Shown here: piece by piece, positions 34,300 to 43,549 of the stretch
How positions within the stretch are numbered: the first letter of the stretch is position 1
How the letters are laid out: each line of letters begins with the position of its first letter
Source of the DNA: Daedaleopsis sinensis
Taxonomy: Eukaryota > Basidiomycota > Agaricomycetes > Polyporales > Polyporaceae
Assembly: GCA_033807695.1 (NCBI GenBank)
Contig: CM066306.1
Location: 3,658,001-3,722,000 of the forward strand
Length of the DNA: 64,000 nucleotides
Direction: 5' to 3'
The notes under the pieces: model-generated
The model's database searches: none
What the model was told of the DNA's origin: nothing
What the model saw: only the letters and a program-made list of their open reading frames with translations
Position numbers and translations under genes: made by a program

Positions 34300-34608
34300 A
34301 TGATCAGCGCAAATGGGACGGTCGACATGACACTCGGTCTAGCAAAGAACGTGCCTGTGGAATTAGGTGGCGGGATCGTGGTCTACCTCCAGATGCATGT
34401 TGTGAAGGCAGCGCCTTACCAGATCCTCCTAGGAAGGCCGTTCATGACGGTGATGCGTGCGAGGTCGAGCAACTCTATGGATGGCCAATTGTCAATTACC
34501 GTCACTTGCCCTAACTCGAACCGCGAATTGACGCTACCGACCTACGCGCATGGAGACTCTCCGAGTTATGGACTCAGAGTCGAGGGTTTTCGGGCTTCGA
34601 GGATCTGA
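34300..34608 (+). CDS. Protease segment of the gypsy element
   Basis: 102 codons in the same frame as Gag, separated by a single TGA and two Arg codons. Retropepsin-like: NGTVDMTLGLAKNVPVELG and APYQILLGRPFM (ILLGRPF is the typical C-terminal motif). The active-site triad lies in the Gag part as DDG in place of D-S/T-G. It may be made by stop-codon readthrough, or the TGA may be a mutation (AAG TGA AGG; a CGA would fit). The stop overlaps the next ATG as TGATG. Confidence 0.7.
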   Translation: MISANGTVDMTLGLAKNVPVELGGGIVVYLQMHVVKAAPYQILLGRPFMTVMRARSSNSMDGQLSITVTCPNSNRELTLPTYAHGDSPSYGLRVEGFRASRI

Positions 34609-37600
34609 TGAACAGTCAGGGAGAGGTCGCTCTCGTCCTCGACTATGACGCAAGAACGGGTCAAGTTTTCACGACGGCGTACAAGGACTTGGAAAACCTA
34701 GAAAATTCCACAATTCAGTCAGCATATCTATCGGCCTGTGACGACTCCGAGACAAAGCAGAAAATCAAAACCATGTTCTCGAAAGTACCGATCCAGGAAT
34801 CGGAAGGGGATAGAATGCGGAGCCGACAACCACATCGCGAAGTCGACCGAGCCCTCTTCCGAGGACGAGCACTCCCAGTATACGCTACGAAAACCAGAGG
34901 CAGAAGAGCAGTCAGAACCCGGTCTAGGTCCAGCGAAGCAGCAAGAGCGAGCGAGAAATCCGAGCCGAGCGAGCAAGAACAAGAGGCGGAAGGCGAGCAA
35001 CTTCCAGAAGACGACGAGCGGCAAGCAGCCACCGAGGACCCCGAGAGCGTACGCAGCTACGTGAAATCGAAGAAGAAGTACAAGCCAGTGGATAAGAAAG
35101 TACGACCAGTGATTGGGGAGCTTCCAAAGCAATACAGAATTGTACGGGAGATAATCGGCGACCCTCTCGAAGGGATGAAGCCGCTTGACCTCAATCCAAA
35201 GCCTTTTGAACCAACTGGGCGGTACACAGCTGAACGACGCGAGAAGCTCCACAAAGTCAATGCTCACCTATCGGAAGAAGAGCTAGCTTTGCTAGACGAC
35301 ATGATGTGCAAACAGGAGCAGGGATTCGCTTGGGAAGACAGCGAGCGTGGCCACTTCAGGACGGACATGTTCCCACCAGTGAAGTTTGCGGTTGTGCCTC
35401 ACACTCCGTGGATTGAAACGAATTTCCCCATTCCACCCGGAACCTACCGACAAATCTGTGAGATCATGAAGAAGAAAATAGAATCAGGCGTATACGAACC
35501 CTCAAATGCGTCTTACCGATCCAGGTGGTTCTGTGTGCTGAAGAAGGACGGGAGTCTGAGGATCGTCCATAGTCTGGAGCCGCTCAACAGAGTCTCTATT
35601 CAACACAGCGGTGTACCACCGATACCCGACCACATGGCAGAACGCTTTGCAGGGCGTGCGTGCGGGACGACCTTGGATCTATACGTTGGATACGACGAGA
35701 GGATCCTGGACGAAGAGTCGCGCGACCTCACGACCTTCCAAACGCCTTTCGGAGCCATGCGACTGACGACACTACCAATGGGATGGACAAATTCAGTACC
35801 CATCTTCCACGACGACGTGACCTACATATTGCAGCCTGAAATTCCGGATACGACGATTCCCTACATCGACGACGTACCTGTCATTGGACCGGAGTCTTCC
35901 TACGAACGGGAAGATGGTTCTTTCGAGTGTATGAAGGGGAATCCAGGCATCAGGAGGTACATCTGGGAGCACATGCAAGACATCAACAGGATTGTACAGC
36001 GGATGAAACATGCGGGAGGTACCTTCTCGGGCAAGAAGTTCGTCTGCGCGGCGCGCGACTTCGTAGCGGTGGGACATCGATGCACACCGGAAGGCCGTCT
36101 TCCAGAGAGAGGTTGCGTGGATGCGGTACTCAAATGGGGACCGTGTAAAAATGTTTCCGAAGTACGGTCGTTCCTGGGAACGGTAGGCGTTGGGAGGATC
36201 TTCATCAAGAACTTCGGGAAGAAGGCCGCGCCATTAGTCAAGCTCACACGGAAGGACGTACCGTTCGAATGGGGAGAGGAACAGGACAAGGCCATGGAGG
36301 ATCTAAAGACAGCATTAGTGGAATCCCCGGCCTTGAAGTCGATCAACTACGAGTCGAAGGCCCCGGTAATTCTAGCGGTGGACACCTCTTATATCGCGGT
36401 CGGCTACCAGCTGTGTCAAGAGGATCCGGAAGACCCGCGGAAACGATACTACAACCGCTTTGGATCCATTACCTTGAACGAAAGGGAAGCCAGATTCTCG
36501 CAACCGAAGCTCGAGCTATATGGTCTGTACCGAGCATTGAAGGCGCTCCGCTTCTGGCTGGTCGGTGTACGAAACCTAATAGTAGAAATGGATGCGACAT
36601 CTACGAAAGCCATGATCCAGAATCCGGATGTCGCGCCGAATGCAGTCATGAATAGGTGGATCATTAGCATCAATATGTTCCACTTCGAAATGCGGCACGT
36701 ACCTGGAATCTCCCATGGACCGGACGGTCTCAGCCGACGACCTGCGCAGCCTGAAGACGAACCAGAGGAAGTAGACAACGGAGAATTCGATGACTGGGTG
36801 GACAACATGTACGGCTTTACACACCTCATAAATCCACCTCCACACCTGGGAGACGCTCCTCTACAACACGAGGTCAAGCGGAAAACGAGCAACTTCGAGA
36901 CGGAAGCGATGGGCTTCAGTGCGCTCATGCAGCAGACAAGCGGGACGGCGGGCAAGCTACCGGACATTCCAGAAATTGACTACGCAATTGTACCGCGCAC
37001 GGAGGTTGCCCAGAAGTTTGACCACAGAATAGCGAACGTCTACGAATTTCTGTGCACCAAGAGAAGACCGAAGCTGGTTCAGAAGGAACTCGATGCGTTC
37101 GTCAAATATGCAGGACAATTCTTCGTGAAGGATGGCCGACTATGGAAGATAGCGAAGAACGGGAACCACAGGAGAGTACTACCCCCAGAACTACGAGCGA
37201 AAGCGTTCGTGAGCATGCACGACTTCATAGGACACAGAGGCGTACAGGCGACAATCTCCTTCGTGGCCGAACGGTTCTGGTGGCCAGAAATGAAGGCGGA
37301 TGTGGCCTGGTATGTGAGAAGCTGCCATCAATGTCAAATTCGACAAACTACGCGGATCTACATACCACCTTCAGTTTCCTATCCTGCGGCGCCGTTCGTA
37401 CGAGTTCACGTCGACTCTATGGACATGCCTGGCTCGTACAAGCACTTCTTCCATGCGAGGTGTGCAACCACAAGTTATGCTGAAGGACGGGCAAGTACAG
37501 TCCAAACAGCGAAGGCGGTCGGCGACTGGATCTATCAAGACCTGCTGTGCAGATGGGGAGCGCTGTCCGAGATCGTTTCAGACAACGGAAGTCCATGGGT

Positions 37601-38378
37601 GGCAGCGTTGGAGTACCTGGCAAAGCAATACCACGTCAAGCACATACGGATCTCAGGATACAACTCACGAGCGAACGGAATCGTCGAGCGGCCTCATTTC
37701 CACGTCCGGGATGCGCTCTTCAAAGCATGCGAAGGTGATACGACGCAATGGGTGGCGCGGGTATATTCAGTACTCTGGGCGGACCGAATCACAGTACGCA
37801 GGAGACTAGGGTGCTCACCCTACTACGCGGTAACTGGGACGGATCCAATCCTGCCCATGGACATCACAGAAGCCACGTACCTGCTGCCTATACCGACGAA
37901 GCTCGTGTCCACAACGGAGTTGATCACCAACAGGGCGATGGCCTTGCAGAAAAGACCGGAGGACATAGCGCGGTTGCGGTCAACCGTCTACCGAACACGC
38001 GTCCAAGCTGCGGAGCTATTCGAGAAGGAACACAGCGCAACCATCCGAGACTTCAACTTCCAGCGAGGGAGGCTGGTTCTGATGCGGAACACGGCAATTG
38101 AGAAGTCGCTCAACAGGAAGATGAGACCACGGTACCTAGGCCCTCTAGTAGTGATATCGCGCAACAGAGGCGGCGCGTACATCATTGCAGAACTTGATGG
38201 GACCGTCTTCAATCGACCCATAGCGGCCTTCAGAATCATCCCCTACCTAGCGCGTGAAGACCCAATCAACTTCAATATTGAGGAACTGGACGCACCACAG
38301 AGCCGACTGCAAGAATTAGAAAACACAACAGAAAACTACGAAGAGGAAGGATTAGCAGACGACGACGAACACGGCTGA
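34608..38378 (+). CDS. Pol polyprotein: reverse transcriptase, RNase H, integrase
   Basis: 1,256 codons. Begins at an ATG overlapping the protease stop (TGATG), suggesting re-initiation. The first 160 residues are highly charged. RT follows: SRWFCVLKKDGSLRIVHSLE, LTTLPMGWTNSV and the catalytic box YIDDVP (about 419-424). RNase H: VILAVDTSYIAVGYQL and VEMDATSTKAMI. Integrase: zinc site with HDFIGHRGV and SCHQCQIRQ, then D-D-E in VHVDSMDMP, IVSDNGSPW and GIVERPH (about 934, 991, 1027). A GPY/F-like module (MRPRYLGPLVV) lies near the end. No stop or frameshift interrupts it, so it looks intact. Runs in the same direction as Gag. Confidence 0.95.
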   Translation: MNSQGEVALVLDYDARTGQVFTTAYKDLENLENSTIQSAYLSACDDSETKQKIKTMFSKVPIQESEGDRMRSRQPHREVDRALFRGRALPVYATKTRGRRAVRTRSRSSEAARASEKSEPSEQEQEAEGEQLPEDDERQAATEDPESVRSYVKSKKKYKPVDKKVRPVIGELPKQYRIVREIIGDPLEGMKPLDLNPKPFEPTGRYTAERREKLHKVNAHLSEEELALLDDMMCKQEQGFAWEDSERGHFRTDMFPPVKFAVVPHTPWIETNFPIPPGTYRQICEIMKKKIESGVYEPSNASYRSRWFCVLKKDGSLRIVHSLEPLNRVSIQHSGVPPIPDHMAERFAGRACGTTLDLYVGYDERILDEESRDLTTFQTPFGAMRLTTLPMGWTNSVPIFHDDVTYILQPEIPDTTIPYIDDVPVIGPESSYEREDGSFECMKGNPGIRRYIWEHMQDINRIVQRMKHAGGTFSGKKFVCAARDFVAVGHRCTPEGRLPERGCVDAVLKWGPCKNVSEVRSFLGTVGVGRIFIKNFGKKAAPLVKLTRKDVPFEWGEEQDKAMEDLKTALVESPALKSINYESKAPVILAVDTSYIAVGYQLCQEDPEDPRKRYYNRFGSITLNEREARFSQPKLELYGLYRALKALRFWLVGVRNLIVEMDATSTKAMIQNPDVAPNAVMNRWIISINMFHFEMRHVPGISHGPDGLSRRPAQPEDEPEEVDNGEFDDWVDNMYGFTHLINPPPHLGDAPLQHEVKRKTSNFETEAMGFSALMQQTSGTAGKLPDIPEIDYAIVPRTEVAQKFDHRIANVYEFLCTKRRPKLVQKELDAFVKYAGQFFVKDGRLWKIAKNGNHRRVLPPELRAKAFVSMHDFIGHRGVQATISFVAERFWWPEMKADVAWYVRSCHQCQIRQTTRIYIPPSVSYPAAPFVRVHVDSMDMPGSYKHFFHARCATTSYAEGRASTVQTAKAVGDWIYQDLLCRWGALSEIVSDNGSPWVAALEYLAKQYHVKHIRISGYNSRANGIVERPHFHVRDALFKACEGDTTQWVARVYSVLWADRITVRRRLGCSPYYAVTGTDPILPMDITEATYLLPIPTKLVSTTELITNRAMALQKRPEDIARLRSTVYRTRVQAAELFEKEHSATIRDFNFQRGRLVLMRNTAIEKSLNRKMRPRYLGPLVVISRNRGGAYIIAELDGTVFNRPIAAFRIIPYLAREDPINFNIEELDAPQSRLQELENTTENYEEEGLADDDEHG

Positions 38379-38828
38379 CACTCACGTTGACGAGGACGTC
38401 AAATGGAAAAAGTGGGGGGGAGGAAGTCGCTTGACTACGGAAGTCAATTCCTCTACAGGCCGAAGAGCGCTTCAAGAGGCGCTTCGCGCGTCGGTCATCT
38501 CGGAGATCACACAAGAAGAAGAGCAGAAGGCGATGCGATACATTCGGGATACTAGATACAGTACAGATTAAGAAGGACAACAGAAGCTGAGCGCGACGGG
38601 ATACGGGAAAGAAAACCAGAAGGAGACATTACAAAGCCCAGAGCGACAGGAGGGAGACGGAGAGACTAGTCCGCGGGAGACAGAGACGAGCAGAGGAGAT
38701 ATATGCGAAAAACAGAAAACAAGACAGCGCGAGCCGCGCGACGACAGGACGAGACGACGACCAAGCAGGAGATGACAAGAAAAGCTCATAACAAGAAGTC
38801 CGTGGACGCGTGCGCGTCGAAGAAGTCC
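38379..38828. other. Spacer between pol and the antisense cassette, with an internal purine tract
   Basis: Non-coding. At 38410-38423 it holds AAGTGGGGGGGAGG, identical to the 14 bases abutting the 3' LTR. The rest is purine-rich on the plus strand and would be the 3' flank of the first antisense gene. Confidence 0.7.
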
Positions 38829-41093
38829 CTACTCGGCATTGCGAAGAAGCTCGAGGAGATCCTCACGATAGCCATTGGACGCCACCAAGTCCTTGAAGGA
38901 CCGCACGTCGTCGCACCCTTCGATCTTCACGCCAAAATCGAGCTGGGTCTGTCGAGTCTCGCGGCGGGAAAGCTGCCGAATGGACACCAAGTCCTCGACG
39001 ATGCGCGCGCGTGCGAGGCTGACCTGCGAGCGAAGATGGTTGACCTTCGCGACGACCTCCGGCGAGAAGCTGACCGGCTCCGGCGACTTGCGCTTGGAAG
39101 ATGAGGACTTGATCGAGATCTTGAGGGGCGTCGCCGGTTGGGAAGTCGACTTGGAGGAGCTCGGCTTCTCCTTCTTGACGCTGCCAGAAGCGCGAGACGA
39201 ACGAGGAGGCGGCGTAGATTCGTCGGGTTCGGCCTTGCTGTTGCCATAGTCCTCGAGCAGGCGGCCCTTCTCGTCGAGCGAAGGATAACGCGTAGGACCC
39301 TCCGGGTACGGGTAGACGGGGGTGTCCTTCCGGATGGTCTTCGGGCGAAGGCGCTCCTGGAGCGCGGCCTTGTCGACGGAGAGGAATTTGTGCGAGTTCC
39401 TCTCAAACTGGCGGACGAAGTCGACGGCGAGAAGACGGTCGGCGGGCGGCAGCTGCCAGGGTTCCCGAAAGGAAAACCCAACGCCGTTGTACATCGCGCC
39501 GATGCGGGCGTGCACTAGAAAAAAGACAAGAAGTCAGCAAGAAGACCAAGAGAAGAAGGGGAAAGGTACCGACCTTTGACCGTCCCCTGGACACTCAGGT
39601 GGTCGTACGCGCACGAGAAGCTCTTCCCCTTCTTCTTGCAGAAGTTGCAGCGGAACGCGGAAGGATCCGGACGCCTGCAGGTGACCCCGGCGCGACGGCA
39701 CTCGTCGCAGTCGCCCTCGATCTGCACGGCGCTGGACAACTCCACGGAGCCTTGGCGAGTGGAAGGAGGCTTCTTGTCGCGCTTCTTGACCCTAGGCGAC
39801 AACTCGACGACGGGAGGCGGACGTTTGCGGGGCGAGGTGCGGGACTTCTTCTTAGGAGGCTCCTCCTCCTCGAGTTGGTCGACTTCTTCTTCGCCTTCAT
39901 CGTCGACCTCGCCCTCGGCATCGCGGTCGGAACCGTCCTCGGGAGGGGAAACAGCCTTACGCTTTCCCTTGTCGACGGGCTTCTTGGGCGGCTCGCTCTC
40001 ATCGGTGCTGAAGAAGAGGGGCGTCTTCTTCCTCTTCAGCGGCAGCTGAGACAGCGGAGGCGGAGGAGGATGGTCAGGCGAGAGGGGGGAGCGTGTGCGG
40101 AAACGACGAGGAGAGTCGCGCTGGGCAGCGTCGGCCAGAGGCTCGTCGTCAGAAGCTTCCTCTTCGGGAACGTACTCGACACCAGTGACCATCGCAGCCA
40201 GGAAGGCGTCGCCAGGAAGGGCATCGGGGTCAGACGAATGCGCGGTCGACGAGGAAGTGGGGCGTGTGACGAGCATCCTCGTGAGACGCTTCTTGTCGAG
40301 GACCGGGACGTAACGCATGCCGGACAGCAAAGGCAAGAACTGGTCGACGCGAGTGTCGATGGTTTCACGAGAGGCGCGCATGTCGGGCGGGTAATCGGCG
40401 ACCTCCATCCAGCGCGGCTGGATGATCTCGTGGTACCAATTCACTGCAAGGAAGAAGCGGTCTTAGTCAAGCAAGAGTGAGGGCGAAGAACGTGAGTACT
40501 TACGCTCGAAGAAGCCCAGCCGAAGGCGGTGAGCCTGGAAGGCGATGTCGATCTCCAGCGGGGACTCCGTGACGGTGCTCGAAACCGCGAACAGCCGCAA
40601 CCGGCGAGAAGTCAGCGCGTACGAGCGAAAGAACTCCGAGACCAGGGAGGGCGGCGCGTAAAACTCGAACGTCGGGAGCGCGGCGAGGAGCAGGGGATCC
40701 AGGTACCAATTCCACTCCGGGACGAGACGGTGCTGCGAAAAAGGAATGTGTCAGCGAGACAAGACTTGGAAGGCCGGGACGGCGTACCAGAGACATGACG
40801 ATACGATCAAACATGGCCTTGAACGTGCCATATGAGAACGTAGCGAGCTGGTCGTCGGTGTACTCTTCCAAGATCGCCCGGAAGTCGCTGATCGTCAGCG
40901 GAGCGGCGTCCTGATCGCGAAGCTCGTCAGGCGTAGTAGGAACGGGCTCCTCACAGCCAAGTCGATCGGATTCACGCGTGAATTGCAACGGGAGCCACTT
41001 GAACAGCTCCTTGGGGATCGGTCGCCGAGGAGCATCGGAAGACGAGCGAGTGGCGGCGACGTTGGAAGACGAGCGACGGTTGGAAGCGGACAT
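38829..41093 (-). CDS. Antisense cassette gene A: zinc-cluster-like protein (four exons)
   Basis: Model complement(join(38829..39514, 39574..40443, 40504..40732, 40788..41093)), 696 aa, all introns GT-AG. The N-terminal half is globular (KELFKWLPLQFT, WNWYLDPLLLAALPTFEFYA, VNWYHEIIQPRWMEV-like start of exon 3). The middle is disordered and basic/acidic with KRKAVSPPEDGS-type nuclear signals. A six-cysteine cluster follows (CDECRRAGVTCRR, then CNFCKKKGKSFSC), reminiscent of a fungal Zn2Cys6 DNA-binding cluster but with different spacing. The C-terminus is helical. I do not recognise a named family; the cysteine cluster suggests nucleic-acid binding. It lies opposite to gag-pol between pol and the 3' LTR. 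Confidence 0.75.
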
Positions 41094-41266
41094 GGTGGGC
41101 GATGGATGAGAAGACGAGAGGAGAATGCACGAAGGCGGACAACCAGAAGGCCAAAACGTTTATTAAGGGCGACAGTCAGAAGAACGTGAAGGGAACCGTG
41201 AAGTACAACGTCCAAATGCGGTAATCTAAGCGCTCTCCGCGCGACGGCGATCGAGGGCGGCCCCAA

Positions 41267-41921
41267 TCAGTCGCACATCAAAGGAATAGAACCGAAGACT
41301 TCATCCTCGTCTGACAGAGAGGACGGCGACCTTTCCAGCTTCTTGATGGCCGCGTGGAGGGCGGACTGCTCAATACGCACCCCGCGCAGTTCAGCGGCGA
41401 CCAATTCCAGACGCGCGAGTACTTCCGAAAAATGAACGCGGTACCGGTCCTCGCGCGCCAGGTCGCGCATGACCTCCAGGAGTTGAAGTTCGTGTTGCAG
41501 AGTGGCATGCACTGAGTCCAGGAAGTGGAGGCGGTACGGCAGGCGGTGCGTCTGGACCAGGTCGACAAGGAACGCCTCAAGGCCGTTGGAGAAGAAACAC
41601 TGGTCGATGGCGATGGACACGCGGGCAAGTAGGTCGGAAACGCCGACGAGAAGGCCGTCATGAAGCATGCTCCAACCATACTGGGAAGGTGTCAATCAAG
41701 CGCGAGAAGCATCAGTCCGAGAAGCTCACCAAAAGTTGCCCTAAACGGGAAAGCGCGTGTTCATACACAACGCGGGGACAGCCGTGGTCGACGGACACCG
41801 TCTCGAAGAACTCGATTTGCTCAACAATGTGCGCACGAAGCGGGGAGAGGAGTTCAAGGGCCAACTCGCGGTGCGAGCTGATTTGGAGGGCGAGCGTACG
41901 CGGGAGGACGGTCGACGACAT
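41267..41921 (-). CDS. Antisense cassette gene B: helical protein (two exons)
   Basis: Model complement(join(41267..41680, 41730..41921)), 201 aa, 49-nt GT-AG intron. The product is mostly amphipathic helix, rich in Leu, Glu, Arg and Ala (LALELLSPLRAHIVEQIEFF, LHFLDSVHATLQHELQLLEV, LARLELVAAELRGVRIEQSA). No signal peptide, membrane segment or metal site. Family unknown. It shares helical character and a two-exon structure with gene C just upstream, so the two may be related or interacting small proteins. Confidence 0.7.
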
Positions 41922-41983
41922 GATGAATGGAAGTTGATGAACTTCGAAGGCAGTTACAGAGGCTTTATACGACACGCGGCTAC

Positions 41984-42554
41984 TCAAAAGTGGATGTCCT
42001 CTCGGAGGCTGGCAAACTCCTGATCTATCTCCTCCATTTCCTTTTCGACCTTCCGGATCCGGGCATCAACCAGAATAGACTCCGTGATCAAGGACCCTCC
42101 GGCGCGGTTGAGGACGCGGCGCGCGCAGAGTTGCTTCCGGAGCCGCTGCTGACAGGCAATGCGACGGGCATCGAGATCGGCCCGACGAGCGCACCGACGG
42201 GACCGGGCGACAAGCTCTTGGAAAAGGAAGAGCTGACGGTCAGCCAAGGCAGGCCAGCCCTCGGTGATCGTATTCTCGGTCCGTTTCACAAAGTCTGCGG
42301 CAACCTCGCCATCGTCCCCCAAGGTGATCAAAGTGTCCTGCCATGAAGACAGTCAGCCACGAAGACGAGGGCCTACACGCGGAAGGAGGACGACGTACCA
42401 CCAGTTCAGCGATATGGTCGTAGGAATCGTAGATGATTCCAACGTCCTCTTCAGTACGAGCGGCAGCAAGAGCCTCGAACTCAGAGATCGCGACTTCAAG
42501 CTGACGGACAGTCTCCGTGAGGATGGGGACGTTGAGGAAGATGAAGGCAGACAT
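41984..42554 (-). CDS. Antisense cassette gene C: coiled-coil protein (two exons)
   Basis: Model complement(join(41984..42337, 42399..42554)), 169 aa, 61-nt GT-AG intron. Starts MSAFIFLNVPILTETVRQLE and continues as predicted helices with heptad-like Leu/Val/Ala spacing (ISEFEALAAARTEED, then RKVEKEMEEIDQEFASLRED at the end). Family unknown. It is the first gene of the antisense cassette, starting about 85 nt from the 3' LTR, so its promoter must lie in or beside the LTR on the minus strand. Confidence 0.7.
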
Positions 42555-42624
42555 TGCGAAGGATGAAAACCGAGGATGGAACGAGGGAGTTTATATACGC
42601 GCAAACCGAGGACGGTTCGAATGC

Positions 42625-42638
42625 AAGTGGGGGGGAGG
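42625..42638 (+). promoter_or_regulatory. Polypurine tract next to the 3' LTR
   Basis: AAGTGGGGGGGAGG directly abuts the LTR start TGATG, the place where plus-strand DNA synthesis of LTR retrotransposons is primed. An identical copy lies at 38410-38423. Confidence 0.75.
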
Positions 42639-43545
42639 TGATGAGCCTCAGGACCAGCTAGGCCCCGGAAACACCACGCAGCCCATCACTATTCGCGCCC
42701 GTCAGTCAATTCACGCAGTATGAAGACGAGCGGCTTCACAAGGAAGGCGAGCGACTACTGAAGGAGCGAGTACGGAGACATGCCATTCCAAGGGTCGAAG
42801 GAGCCGATGCCGAGCTGCCGGCGGCTGACCGAGGTCGCCAGAGCTCTAGCCAGGACAGAGGAGGCGATCGATCGAGGGTCTGGTCTAGGCGACCGCCACG
42901 GAGTCCAGCAATTGGTACGAAGGTCGTCGGAAGAGGCACGGAAGACAAGGGAGTGAGGGGGACGGCCTTCCGAGGCCTATGAAGACGAGCGGATGGACGT
43001 CAGACGCGATCACGTGGTGACGCGCCGCAAGACTAAGCGCTCTCGTGACCGCGGATGCAAGTCGAGCGGCGACGTGATAGGCTCGGTGCAAACACCTACC
43101 TAACCACCGGAGTGCGCCGTAGGGGTTCAGGAGAGGAGGATCGCGACGTGAGCGTGGGAGGAGCAGAGTTTCCTATGATTGGACGATTGGTATGATAGTT
43201 GTAGTTTATTTGGCGACGATTTGTACAGTATATAAGCCAGCGGGATGGCAGCCCAGCAAAGCAGCGCAGTAGCTCCAGAGATCGAGTCCGAGTCCAAGAA
43301 TCATCTAGTCGACACTCAATTGAAGACCGTCCGTCTTCAAACCTCCTCTTGCAGACTAGCCTCACCCACGGAAGTTGCTTGACTTCCATCTGAAGTTGCT
43401 CAACTTCCTTGTCTATCGTCGACGGGCTACGTGAAGAAGAGCGACTACACCGGGAACCTGTCCTCCACCTCGCACCCTACTAGGTAGCTGATCTCGTGCT
43501 CGTTTGGGTGTGTGTTTCGCCCAGCGACCCAGAGTTACCCCATCA
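42639..43545 (+). repeat. 3' LTR of the gypsy element (907 bp)
   Basis: Nearly identical to 30853-31759 (two substitutions seen by eye). Followed by target duplication GCGT at 43546-43549. Confidence 0.95.
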
Positions 43546-43549
43546 GCGT

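Larger units (their letters stand above)
30853..43545 (+). mobile_element. 12.7-kb Ty3/gypsy LTR retrotransposon with antisense gene cassette
   Basis: Two 907-bp LTRs (TGATG...CATCA), 4-bp target duplication GCGT (30849-30852 and 43546-43549). Internal order: Gag, protease, RT/RNase H/integrase on the plus strand, then three intron-bearing genes on the minus strand. A purine tract AAGTGGGGGGGAGG touches the 3' LTR (42625-42638). A primer-binding site candidate starts TGGAGCCCACC two bases after the 5' LTR; the matching tRNA was not identified. RT-RNase H-integrase order and a GPY/F-like integrase tail are known for this superfamily. Confidence 0.95.

Noticed and set aside
42639..43300. Minus-strand frames within the LTRs as genes
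   Set aside because: They are short, lie in U3/R and occur identically in both LTRs without splice sites or motifs.
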